This document shows positions 18,554 to 27,187 of a DNA stretch of 64,000 nt, piece by piece. Source of the stretch: JBBQXK01 sp038209775 (lineage in GTDB: Bacteria; Pseudomonadota; Alphaproteobacteria; Rhodobacterales; Rhodobacteraceae); the NCBI GenBank assembly GCA_038209775.1, contig JBBQXK010000002.1, positions 91,832-155,831 on the forward strand, read 5' to 3'. Position 1 is the first letter of the stretch; each line of letters opens with the position of its first letter. Under the pieces are notes generated by a model. That model was not told the origin of the DNA, searched no databases, and saw only the letters and a list, made by a program, of their open reading frames with translations. A program made the translations under genes and the position numbers.

Positions 18554-18649
18554 CCTGCGGCCCCGGCCCTGCAACACCCCTGACCATCTTTAAGCGCCGG
18601 CATCCGCTGCATCAACCACTATCCCCCGGGCGGCAGAGCCAAGCGCGGG

Positions 18650-20560
18650 TTATGGCTGAGACGCCACGCGCGGCGGTCCGGCAAACCCCTCGACATAGTC
18701 CCGCACGACATCGCGGGCCACTTCGGCGTCACCTGTCGACACGGCGGCACGCAGGGCGCGCAGGGCGCCGGCCATCCGCAGTTCCGAAAGGCTGGCTTCC
18801 TCGGCGCGCAGGATCTTGGGATGCGGCGTGGTCAGCAGACCCGCGCCGATCAGAAGTTCCTCGTGCAGCTTTTCGCCGGGGCGCAGGCCGGTCACCACAA
18901 TTTCGATGTCGCCGTCGGGGTGTTCGTCATCGCGGACCGAATAGCCGCCTGCCTCGATCATCTGGACCGCCAGATCGCGGATGCGGACCGGCTTGCCCAT
19001 GTCCAGCACATAGACATCGCCACCCTTGGTGCGCGACGGATCCGAGAACGACCCTGCCAGCAGCACCAGTTGCGCCGCCTCGGAGATGGTCATGAAATAG
19101 CGCGTTACATCTTCATGCGTCAGGGTCACCGGCCCGCCGCGCGCGATCTGTTCCTTGAACAGCGGGATCACCGACCCCGACGACCCCAGCACATTGCCGA
19201 ACCGCACCATCGAGAACACCGTGCCATTCGACCGTTTGGCCAGATCCTGCACCACCAGTTCCGCCAGACGCTTGGACGCACCCATGATGTTGGTCGGGCG
19301 CACCGCCTTGTCGGTCGAGATCAGGACGAACCGCTTGACCCCCGCCTCGTTTGCAGCGTCGCCCATGGTGCGGGTGCCCAGCACGTTGTTGGCAAGCCCC
19401 GCGATCGGGTTCGCCTCGACCAGCGGCACATGTTTGTAGGCGGCGGCATGCAGCACGACCTCGACGCAATGCTGCACCATCACGGCCCGCACCATGCGCG
19501 AATCGGTGGTGGAACCCAAGACCGGCACGATGTCGATGTGCAGCCCCTCGGCCAGTTCGCGCAGTTCGCGGTCGATGTTGTACAGTGCGATCTCGGACAC
19601 CTCGAACAGCACGATCCGCCGTGGCCGCATCGCCAGCAACTGACGGCACAGTTCCGAGCCAACCGAGCCGCCCGCACCCGACACCATGACCGATTGGCTG
19701 CCATAGGCCGCAAAGCCCGGTACGATGCCCTGTTCCACCTGCTGGCGGCCAAGAAATCGCCCCGGCACAACCGGGGTGAGCGTATCGACCAGCGCCTCTT
19801 CGCCGATCAGTTGCGAAAATGAGGGCACTGACATCACCACAAGCCCAAGCGCCTGCAACCGGCGTGCGATCTGCGACAGCTTCGGGGCCGACACGGACGG
19901 CATCGCCAACAGGACGCGGTCCACCTCCAGATCGCGGGCCAGCTTTTCGATACCTTCCGACGACCAGATGCGCAGGCCGCCAATTGACATGCCGTGCAGT
20001 GACGGATTGTCGTCCACGAACCCGACGGCATAGATGCTGTCATGCGCGCGCAGGGCGGCGGCCAGCTGCACGCCGGTGTTGCCGCCGCCATAGATCAGCA
20101 CACGCTTGCGCGGCTGCCCGGTGCGCAGCACCCACATCAGAAGGTGCAGCATCGCCATCCGCGCACCGACCGACAGCAGAAAGAAGATGAGCCCAAAGAG
20201 GATCACCCCCGCATTCGGTAGATAGGCATGACCCACCCGGACAAGGATCGCGTAGCTGAGCGTGACCAGCAGCGCCACCAAGCCCGTCCGCAGGATCGCG
20301 CGCGATTCGTAGGCGTTCAGCTTGACCCGGTACATTCCAAGGGCGGCCGACCAGAACAATCCGATTATCGCGACCATCGGGAACAGCCACAGCAACCGCG
20401 CCAGAAGCGGCAGGTCGGGCAATGCGTTATACAACACCGCCGAAGACAACAGCAGCGCAAGCGGTGCCATCACGGTATCGACAACAAGAAACGCCAGACG
20501 CTTTTGCGGTCGCGAAAGCCGATCAACGATCGAAAACAGGAGGGTTCGCAACAACACCAT
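18650..20560 (-). CDS. CapD/WbpM-type nucleotide-sugar 4,6-dehydratase
   Basis: 636-residue inner-membrane enzyme. Four or five membrane helices occupy roughly residues 20–135. A first Rossmann-like region has VLIYGGGNTGVQLA. The catalytic short-chain domain follows with VSGAGGSVGSELCRQL, ISTDKAVRPTNIMGASKR (the modified S/D-K triad of this family) and GEKLHEELL. WbpM, PglF and CapD convert UDP-GlcNAc to a 4-keto-6-deoxy sugar for surface glycans. The start at 20560 has AAGGA nine bases upstream; an in-frame GTG at 20563 is possible. It heads the minus-strand polysaccharide block with yjbH and yjbF. Confidence 0.9.
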   Translation of the reverse strand: MVLLRTLLFSIVDRLSRPQKRLAFLVVDTVMAPLALLLSSAVLYNALPDLPLLARLLWLFPMVAIIGLFWSAALGMYRVKLNAYESRAILRTGLVALLVTLSYAILVRVGHAYLPNAGVILFGLIFFLLSVGARMAMLHLLMWVLRTGQPRKRVLIYGGGNTGVQLAAALRAHDSIYAVGFVDDNPSLHGMSIGGLRIWSSEGIEKLARDLEVDRVLLAMPSVSAPKLSQIARRLQALGLVVMSVPSFSQLIGEEALVDTLTPVVPGRFLGRQQVEQGIVPGFAAYGSQSVMVSGAGGSVGSELCRQLLAMRPRRIVLFEVSEIALYNIDRELRELAEGLHIDIVPVLGSTTDSRMVRAVMVQHCVEVVLHAAAYKHVPLVEANPIAGLANNVLGTRTMGDAANEAGVKRFVLISTDKAVRPTNIMGASKRLAELVVQDLAKRSNGTVFSMVRFGNVLGSSGSVIPLFKEQIARGGPVTLTHEDVTRYFMTISEAAQLVLLAGSFSDPSRTKGGDVYVLDMGKPVRIRDLAVQMIEAGGYSVRDDEHPDGDIEIVVTGLRPGEKLHEELLIGAGLLTTPHPKILRAEEASLSELRMAGALRALRAAVSTGDAEVARDVVRDYVEGFAGPPRVASQP

Positions 20561-20667
20561 GCACTTTTTCCTTCGGGACGATGCCATCTGAAACAGTGGA
20601 ACGGCATCGATTTTCAACAATACGTTCGAGAATTCGCGACCGCAGAATATTCTTCGTTAATAGGCAG

Positions 20668-20696
20668 ATGCTAGCCGAGCCCTTACCGCGAAACAA
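20668..20696 (-). promoter_or_regulatory. Candidate promoter of the capD-like gene
   Basis: On the minus strand TTGTTT (20696–20691), 17 bases, TAGCAT (20673–20668), about 108 bases before the start codon. A 10-base palindrome AGAATATTCT (20643–20652) lies in the leader and could be an operator. Consensus match only. Confidence 0.3.
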
Positions 20697-20720
20697 CCGG
20701 GTTCTGGGCGGTTCGGGCGG

Positions 20721-21201
20721 TTAAGGGTCAGAATCTTGCCGTCTCGCCTGAAAATCGGGCAATCCACGCGCAAAGCTGATGCTGCGGTGCAGCATCGTGA
20801 AGTCGAAGTCAGGCAGCGCTGTCAGTGGTGGGATGACTGACCGGCGAATCGTCCGGCACAGCCGGTGCAGGTCGCGGCGAAGGTAACTGGCGCTGTCGGC
20901 GATAGCGGTGATCGTAAGGGTCCGCTTGAGCAGGCCTTTGCCCGCGTGGTGGGTCTGGTGAAAGAGGACAAGGTGCCCGAGGCCACCACAGCACTGGACG
21001 TATTCGAGGCAGCACTGCGACGTATGGCAGGCGAACCTGCCGCCGCTGCCACATAGCCGCCCGACCGCCCCCGGACACTGGCAATCACGCCCGCATTGCG
21101 CCCTTCCAGCAGGATATGCTCCGGAAACCGCTTGGGTGTTTCCGACACGGCGCGCCGTTGGCAGCCGCAACTTCGGCGTGACGTTCATCGGATCAAATGG
21201 A
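20721..21201 (-). other. Long gap with no confident gene; possible decayed coding remnant
   Basis: About 690 bases (20561–21250) separate the capD-like gene from the giant protein gene. The first part is leader and promoter. From 21148 down to about 20721 two minus-strand frames look weakly coding: one opens with FPEHILLEGRNAGVIA, the other ends with LPDFDFTMLHRSISFARG, the latter with mostly G/C third bases. They are in different frames, so an intact gene would need a frameshift. A short plus-strand frame (20841–21056, ending FEAALRRMAGEP) overlaps. No family was recognised. Confidence 0.3.
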
Positions 21202-21225
21202 AAGGAGGCGGCTGGCCGCCTCCTT
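21202..21225 (-). terminator. Intrinsic terminator of the giant-protein gene
   Basis: AAGGAGGCGGC and GCCGCCTCCTT form a perfect 11-bp stem with a 2-base loop, 26 bp beyond the stop codon at 21251. On the minus strand it is followed by TCCATTTG, a weak T-tract. Position fits the end of the 5.8-kb transcript. Confidence 0.65.
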
Positions 21226-21250
21226 CTGTTGGTGCATCGACAAAGGCTGT

Positions 21251-24200
21251 TTATGACTTCTCTTTCAAAGAAGCGCCCTGGTCCACGATCTTCTTGGCTT
21301 CTACGGCAAATTTGCCGACGTCGACGCGACAATCTGCATAGACCGATCCACCCATGTTGCTGCAGTACTCCCCGATTTCCGACATCCCCTGCAGTATGGT
21401 CGGTCCCGTGGTTTTGATGAAGTCAATCGCCTCCTTGTCGCCGTTTTTGGCCTTTTCAAGGCTTTCCTTGAGCGATTGCAGACCGCCGCCGGCAGCCTCT
21501 CTTGACGTCGCAACCCAATCGTCGCCCGAGGCCTTGGCCTTGGCGGCAATTTCCGGTGCCTTGAGCCTGGCAACGGCCACCTTGGTGGACAGGTCAATCA
21601 GACCCGCTGCTGTTTCTTCCATACCCGCCAGTTCCTTGATGCAGGCTTTTTGAGCTTCGGCAAGTTTGCTGCCGCTGTCGGGGTCGCCCTGAACCGCAGC
21701 AAAGTCCGTCACGATCTTGGTGATCGCAGCGATGTGTTCGTTGGCCTTCTTCGCCCGGGCATCGACGTCGGTCATGGCGTCTGCAATGACCTTCGCCTGT
21801 GCTTCGATCTCGGTCGCCGCCGCCTTGTCGTACTTGCTCTTCGTTTCGGTGACCAGCGGCGCGATTTCTTTTTCGCCCTGCTTCATGTCATTGGCGGATT
21901 CAGTGAACTCCTCGCTCAGCTTTTTCGCGGTTTGCTCACGGTCACGAAGTTCCGCCGCAAGCTTATCGCAGGCCGCCTTGTAGTCGGCGTCGATCTGGGC
22001 CTGCTTGGCCTTGGCTTCCTCAAGTTCCTTCGCGGCTTTCTCCGCCTCGGTCTCGAAGATCTTCCCCGCCTTGCCCTTCAGTTCATCATACTTCGCCTCG
22101 GCCTTCTTGACCGCCTCGTCGTACTTGGTCTTCATGCCGTCGGTGAATTGCTCGTAGCCCTGCTTGAACTTGTCAGCAGCGTCGACCGCCTCTTTCTTCA
22201 ACTCGACGACTTCGTCGTGCAGCTTTTTGGCGGCTTCGGTCGCCAACCTTTTGGCCTCTTCGATGGCCGTTTCGAAGGCCTTGCGCTTTTCCTCAGCGGC
22301 CTGCGCTTCCTGTTCGATGGCGATCTTGATCGCCTTCAGCGCTTCTTCATAGGCCTTGTGGGCACCGTCTTCGATGGTATCGACGATCTCTTCGACCTTC
22401 TTCTTGCCCTCATCGACCAGCCCATCAATGATTCCGGGGGCTTCTTCGAGCTTTTTCTCGGCATCGTCGATTTTCTCCTCGACCTTCTTCTTCAGGTCCT
22501 TGGCCTCGTCGACGACGGCCTTGACGATCTTTTCGGCGAATTCACCGGCCTCTTTCTCGCACTCGTCATACTTCTCTTCGATGCCTTCCAGCACCTCTTC
22601 GACCTTTTCGCGGGCCTTGGTCACGCCATCTTCGATCTCTTTGCCGGTTTCCTCGATGCTTTTCCTGGCGTCTTCGATCAGGCCGTCGATGGTCTCCTGG
22701 CACTTCTTCTTGGTCTTCTCGATTTCTTCGAGAATCTTCTTGCAGGCGTCTTCGGCGGCCTTCTTTTTCTCTTCCGCCTCGGTGCAGACCTCGTCCCAGA
22801 GCTTGCCGCCCTGTTCCTTGGCCTCGTTGATCAGATCCTCAAAGAACTCACCGGCACTTTCGGCGGCTTCCTTGGCCTCTTCGTACAGTTCGACCGCCTC
22901 TTCGCCCATCAGATCAACGGCGCGCTCGGCTTTCTCGGTGTACTCGTCCACCTTCTTGGCCGCGGCGTCCTTCATCTCTTCGATCTTCTGCTTTGCCGCG
23001 TCGTAGGCGTCTTTCAGCGCTTGTTCGACAGCCTCCATCTTGGTGCCGGCCTCGGTGATCTGCTCTTCGACAAAGTCCTTGACCGCCTTGACCCCTTCGT
23101 CAAACGCCGTGGCGGCACCGTCCTCGATCGTATCGATGATCTTCTCGACGGCCTTCTTGCCCTCTTCCACCAGGCCTTCGACCACACCGGCAGCCTCGTC
23201 GGCCTTTGCCCTGACTTCTTCGGCCTTTTCCTCAAGCGCCTTCTTCAGTTCCAGCGCCTCATCGACGATGCCACGGGCAAGGTCTTCGGCCATCTTGCCG
23301 ATCTCTTCCTTGGCGGCATCATACTTGTCCTCGATCCCGCCAAGAACGGTTTCGGCGGTGTCGACCGCGCGGCTCGCCACGTCTTCAACATCCCGGACGG
23401 TTTCGTCGATCTGCTGCTTCAGGTCGTCAACAAGACCCCCGACGGTTTCTTCGACCCGCTTCTTGGTTGCCTCGATGGCCTCGATGACTTCGCGCGCGGT
23501 GTCTTCGGCGGCCTTCTTCTTTTCCTCGGCAATCCTGCTGGCTTCGTCCCACAGCCTGCCGCCGTAGGATTTGGCCTCGTCGATCACCCCGTCGATGGTC
23601 TCGACCGCACTTGAAAAGCCCTCCTTGGCCTCTTCGTACAGCGCTACGGCCTCATCGCCCATCAAGCCAACAGCACGCTGCCCCTTCTGGATGATCTCGT
23701 CGGCGGTCTGGGTGACGGTGTCTGTCAGTTCGCCGATCTTTTGCTTGGCATCTTCGACAACCTGCCGTGCCGCGTCCTCGACGGCCTTTTCGGCGTCCTT
23801 GGCTGTCTGCACAGCGTCGTCCACCAGTCCGGCCCCGGTTTCATAGGCCTCATGTGCGGCCTTGGTCGCGGCGTCGGCGGCGCGGTTGATGACGCCTTCT
23901 GCCGCCTGGCTGATGCTGTCGAACAGCGATTGCGCACCGGACTTGACCTCTTCCAGTGCCTCGCCCGCCTGATTGTAGCCGTCCTCGACTGCCTTGTGGG
24001 CGTCGTCGTAGGCCGAGCTGGCGGTATCAAGGACATCCTTGCCGAAATTGCCGACCTCGACAGCCGTTTCCTCGACGGATTTCGCAACCGTCTCAAGCCC
24101 GGCCTTTGTCGCGTCGTATCCGGCCTTCAGCCCGTCATAGGTCGCCTCGGCACCTTCTTTCAGCGCGCTTGCGCCGTCGGCCAGGCCCTGCGCGACTTCT

Positions 24201-27013
24201 GTGGCGATTTCCTTGGCCCTGTCAAAGGCATCTTCGGCGTCCTGTTTGCGGTCATTGAGGAAGCCTTCGACCTCGGTGCCGATCTCGCCCCAGTCGGGCA
24301 GAAGGTCATCAAGGAACCCGACCGCCTTTTCAGCCGCCCCCTTGGCACCGGCATAGATCTCTTCCGCCGCACCCTCGGCCATGTCGGCACCACGACCCAC
24401 CAGGGCCTTGGCCTCGTCCACCACCGCAGATGCGCCGTCCTTGATCTCGCCTGCCAGTTGCTCGGCCTCGGCAATTGCCGCCTTGGCCGCATCCTCGACC
24501 GCCTGTTCGGCGGCAATGGCGGCGTCGGCCGCTGTTTTGACCGCATCAGCCCCCGTGTCATAGGCCGATTTCGCCGCCTCGACCGCCGCGTGACCTGCCG
24601 TGTCGATAAAGCCCGACGCGGCCTTGCTGACGGAATCCCACAAGGACGTGGCGCCGTCCTTGACCGCGTTCAACAGACCTTCGCCCGTGCTCACCGCGTC
24701 GTCGATCTGCTTGTGCGCCGCATCGTAGGCGCTCTTGGCCCCTTCGATCAGCTTGCTGCCCCAGCCGCCGGCCTTTTTCGCCAGATCTTCGGCGGTGCCG
24801 AGGACCTTCTCGGCACTGGCCTTGGCCTGTTCGGCCACACCCTTGACGGCCTCCCAGGCTGCCTCGGCAGCAGCCTTGATGGCATCGCCCAGTTCAGCCA
24901 GCTTCTTGGCCGCCGCTTCGGCAGCTTTCTTGCCCGCCTCGACCTGTTCGGTCGCCTGGGCCTTGTGCGCGTCAAGTTCCGTCCGCTGCGCATCGCCGAT
25001 GCTGCCGCGACCGGGCGTTGCCGCCTGAACGATGGCATCCTGCTTGGCCGCTTCGGCCTCCAGCGCCGGAACCAGCCCGTCGGCTGCCGCAGGGTCGCCG
25101 CCCGCAGCCGCCGCAACCTTGGCTTTCATGCCGTCGATGATCGCCTGCGATTCGGCCAGTTTGTCGGTCTTCTCCTTTTCGGCGTCCGTCTTGGCCTTGG
25201 CATGGGCCTGCTCGGCCTCTTCCTGCGCCGCGAAGGATTCCTCATACGCGGCGCGGGCGGGCGCCTCTTCAGCGATCGCCTTGTCGGCGGCCTCGTAGGC
25301 TTTCATTGCCTGGTCGTAGGCGGCCTTTACGCCCTTTTCGTCCTTGGCGGACTGCGCCGCCGACTGCGTTGCCCCCGAAGCGGCCTCGGCTTCGGCAGAC
25401 GCGGCCTTGGCCGTATCGGCGTGACCCTTGGCTTTCTCGGCGGCGGCCTTGGCCTTGTCATAGGCGGCCTTTACGGGTGCGGCGCGTGCTTCACCGACCT
25501 CGGCGACCGCTTCGTTGTAGTCGTTGCTTGCGTTGTTCTCGCACTGCTGCGCCGAACCATAATCGTGGGCGGCCTGCGCGGACGCCGCTTCGGCGGCGGC
25601 AGAACTCTTCTGCGCCTCGCCGATATAGACCTGCGCCTGCTGGCGGAACTTCTCTTCGTCCTTCTCCTTGTCCTCGTCGGTACCACCGCCCGGCTTGGGT
25701 CCGCTACCAGCCGGAGGCGGCGGAGGGGGCGTTATGTTGACCGTGACCGTCTGGGTGTTGCCACCCGAACTGCTGTTTCCGCCAGCTCCACCCGCACCTC
25801 CCCCAGCAGCCCCGCCAGTGGCAGCGGCTCCGCCTGCGGCAGCACCACCACCCGCAGCAGCCCCACCACCCGCAGCAGCACCGCCCGCAGCGGCTCCACC
25901 GCCCGCAGCAGCGCCACCAGCAGCAGCCCCGCCACCCGCAGCAGCGCCACCACCCGCAGCGGCTCCACCGCCCGCAGCAGCACCGCCACCCGCAGCAGCA
26001 CCACCGCCCGGGCCGCCACCGGCTGCAGCGCCGCCACTGGCTTCGCCACCTTGACCCGCGTCGATGTCACCGACGTCCTCAAGCGCGTTCTCGATGAACT
26101 TCTCGACAACCGTCAGGACACCCTTGATCTTCTTCGGATTGCCTTGCTTGACCGCGTCATCGGCCAGCTTCATCAGCTTTTTCGCCTGACCTCCGATCTT
26201 GGGGTCAGCCGCCTCGACCAGCGCCTCAAGCTCACCGCGCATCTCTTCCCATTTGGCCTCAAGGTCTTCTTCCTTGTCGCCGCCGCCGTCGCCCTTTGCC
26301 TTCTTGAGGTCGCGCTCAAGCATCTTCAGCACGCGGGCCGCATCCTCGATGCTCTCGTCCGTGGCGATCCTGCGGGTTTCCTCAAGCTCTGACCGCAACG
26401 TCTCGGCAAGCTCTTCGTCCTCGACCTCTTCGATCTCTTTTTCGATCTCGTCGCAGCGGGCCAGGATCTTTTCACGCGCAGCCTTTTCGCGCGCCTCATT
26501 GGCCTTCTTCTTTTCTTCGTCGCTGGCATCGTCGGCCGGCGGCGGTGGGGCAGAGCTGCTGCCGTCCTCGAGCACTTCGTCAACGGCGGCTTCTTCGCCC
26601 TCTTCGTCATCGTCGTCGTGCTCGCCCAGCTCCTCACCGCCCGGCAGCAACACGCGCGCCTTGAACTTGGTGTAGCCTTCGGCCTTGAGCAGCAGGCGGA
26701 TCTTCTTGGTCAGGCTGCGGGGAACCTTCTCGGACGCACATTCAAACGACAAAATCCCCGATTCCAGCGACACAGAGCCGAATGATCCCTTTGAGCTTCC
26801 GGCCTGCTTCTTGGCTTTCTTGCCCAGCATCTCGGCGTTCTTGCGCTTGTGCGCGGCGAAAAGTACCGGCTTTTCCTTGTCGCCGGTCTGGTACACCCCG
26901 AAGTTGAGCGGTCCTTGCTTCAACTTCTTGAAAATTTCGTCAAGCGGCATGAAGACGTCTTCGTCGAGCTCTTCTTCTTCGCCCTTGCCTTTAGACTTGC
27001 CCTTGAGAGCCAT
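21251..27013 (-). CDS. Giant helical repeat protein (1920 residues), function unknown
   Basis: No signal peptide; residue 1 follows AGGAGG by 8–9 bases (an in-frame GTG at 27019 is too close to it). Layout by residue: 1–20 charged tail; about 20–130 a compact non-repetitive domain (MPLDEIFKKLKQGPLNFGVY, later YTKFKARVLLPGGEELG); about 130–175 acidic/proline linker; about 175–315 charged helices; about 320–415 almost pure Ala/Gly; about 430 a six-proline run; then about 1,400 residues of Ala/Glu/Lys/Asp-rich amphipathic helix in large repeats (start points 761 and 1000, then 1113 and 1364). A Cys-containing tail ends in LKEKS. Composition resembles LEA-like or apolipoprotein-like helices, but no family could be assigned. 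It has its own candidate promoter and terminator, so it seems monocistronic. Cytoplasmic scaffold, stress protectant or cargo of a secretion machine are all possible. Confidence 0.85.
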   Translation of the reverse strand: MALKGKSKGKGEEEELDEDVFMPLDEIFKKLKQGPLNFGVYQTGDKEKPVLFAAHKRKNAEMLGKKAKKQAGSSKGSFGSVSLESGILSFECASEKVPRSLTKKIRLLLKAEGYTKFKARVLLPGGEELGEHDDDDEEGEEAAVDEVLEDGSSSAPPPPADDASDEEKKKANEAREKAAREKILARCDEIEKEIEEVEDEELAETLRSELEETRRIATDESIEDAARVLKMLERDLKKAKGDGGGDKEEDLEAKWEEMRGELEALVEAADPKIGGQAKKLMKLADDAVKQGNPKKIKGVLTVVEKFIENALEDVGDIDAGQGGEASGGAAAGGGPGGGAAAGGGAAAGGGAAAGGGAAAGGGAAAGGAAAGGGAAAGGAAAGGGAAAGGGAAAGGAAATGGAAGGGAGGAGGNSSSGGNTQTVTVNITPPPPPPAGSGPKPGGGTDEDKEKDEEKFRQQAQVYIGEAQKSSAAAEAASAQAAHDYGSAQQCENNASNDYNEAVAEVGEARAAPVKAAYDKAKAAAEKAKGHADTAKAASAEAEAASGATQSAAQSAKDEKGVKAAYDQAMKAYEAADKAIAEEAPARAAYEESFAAQEEAEQAHAKAKTDAEKEKTDKLAESQAIIDGMKAKVAAAAGGDPAAADGLVPALEAEAAKQDAIVQAATPGRGSIGDAQRTELDAHKAQATEQVEAGKKAAEAAAKKLAELGDAIKAAAEAAWEAVKGVAEQAKASAEKVLGTAEDLAKKAGGWGSKLIEGAKSAYDAAHKQIDDAVSTGEGLLNAVKDGATSLWDSVSKAASGFIDTAGHAAVEAAKSAYDTGADAVKTAADAAIAAEQAVEDAAKAAIAEAEQLAGEIKDGASAVVDEAKALVGRGADMAEGAAEEIYAGAKGAAEKAVGFLDDLLPDWGEIGTEVEGFLNDRKQDAEDAFDRAKEIATEVAQGLADGASALKEGAEATYDGLKAGYDATKAGLETVAKSVEETAVEVGNFGKDVLDTASSAYDDAHKAVEDGYNQAGEALEEVKSGAQSLFDSISQAAEGVINRAADAATKAAHEAYETGAGLVDDAVQTAKDAEKAVEDAARQVVEDAKQKIGELTDTVTQTADEIIQKGQRAVGLMGDEAVALYEEAKEGFSSAVETIDGVIDEAKSYGGRLWDEASRIAEEKKKAAEDTAREVIEAIEATKKRVEETVGGLVDDLKQQIDETVRDVEDVASRAVDTAETVLGGIEDKYDAAKEEIGKMAEDLARGIVDEALELKKALEEKAEEVRAKADEAAGVVEGLVEEGKKAVEKIIDTIEDGAATAFDEGVKAVKDFVEEQITEAGTKMEAVEQALKDAYDAAKQKIEEMKDAAAKKVDEYTEKAERAVDLMGEEAVELYEEAKEAAESAGEFFEDLINEAKEQGGKLWDEVCTEAEEKKKAAEDACKKILEEIEKTKKKCQETIDGLIEDARKSIEETGKEIEDGVTKAREKVEEVLEGIEEKYDECEKEAGEFAEKIVKAVVDEAKDLKKKVEEKIDDAEKKLEEAPGIIDGLVDEGKKKVEEIVDTIEDGAHKAYEEALKAIKIAIEQEAQAAEEKRKAFETAIEEAKRLATEAAKKLHDEVVELKKEAVDAADKFKQGYEQFTDGMKTKYDEAVKKAEAKYDELKGKAGKIFETEAEKAAKELEEAKAKQAQIDADYKAACDKLAAELRDREQTAKKLSEEFTESANDMKQGEKEIAPLVTETKSKYDKAAATEIEAQAKVIADAMTDVDARAKKANEHIAAITKIVTDFAAVQGDPDSGSKLAEAQKACIKELAGMEETAAGLIDLSTKVAVARLKAPEIAAKAKASGDDWVATSREAAGGGLQSLKESLEKAKNGDKEAIDFIKTTGPTILQGMSEIGEYCSNMGGSVYADCRVDVGKFAVEAKKIVDQGASLKEKS
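25770..26055 (-). repeat. Ala/Gly-coding minisatellite inside the giant gene
   Basis: Tandem copies of an 18-bp unit encoding AAAGGG, with some shortened to 15 bp (AAAGG), repeated about a dozen times, plus variants such as AAATGG near the 5'-most bases. The DNA units are near-identical, so slippage should make this block length-variable between strains. It separates the N-terminal domain from the helical repeats and probably acts as a flexible linker. Confidence 0.8.
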
Positions 27014-27095
27014 ATTCACTTCCTCCTGGAAACTGAGCGGTCTGATCGGCCGCGCGTGGAAAAAAACTTCGCGCGAAAATACGCGCCCTGAGCAT

Positions 27096-27123
27096 TTGGT
27101 ATCACGAAACAGCGATGCGTCAA
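27096..27123 (-). promoter_or_regulatory. Candidate promoter of the giant-protein gene
   Basis: On the minus strand TTGACG (27123–27118), 16 bases, TACCAA (27101–27096), about 80 bases before the start. A small GCGCG/CGCGC hairpin lies between promoter and gene. Consensus match only. Confidence 0.35.
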
Positions 27124-27187
27124 ACGAATTTGCGCGGGGGTGGTGGCGCGGTCAGCCGGGCGCAGGGGCACATCCGCCGCGGCGCTT

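Noticed and set aside
25668..26054. Long plus-strand Pro/Ala-rich reading frame opposite the giant gene
   Set aside because: It is the antisense reading of the Ala/Gly minisatellite and has no ribosome binding site or recognisable domain.
21650..26392. Very long plus-strand open frames opposite the giant gene (for example 21650–23614 and 23741–26392)
   Set aside because: They mirror the codon pattern of the minus-strand gene; the translated products are Gly/Leu/Phe-rich with no domain, and the minus-strand start signals are clearly better.
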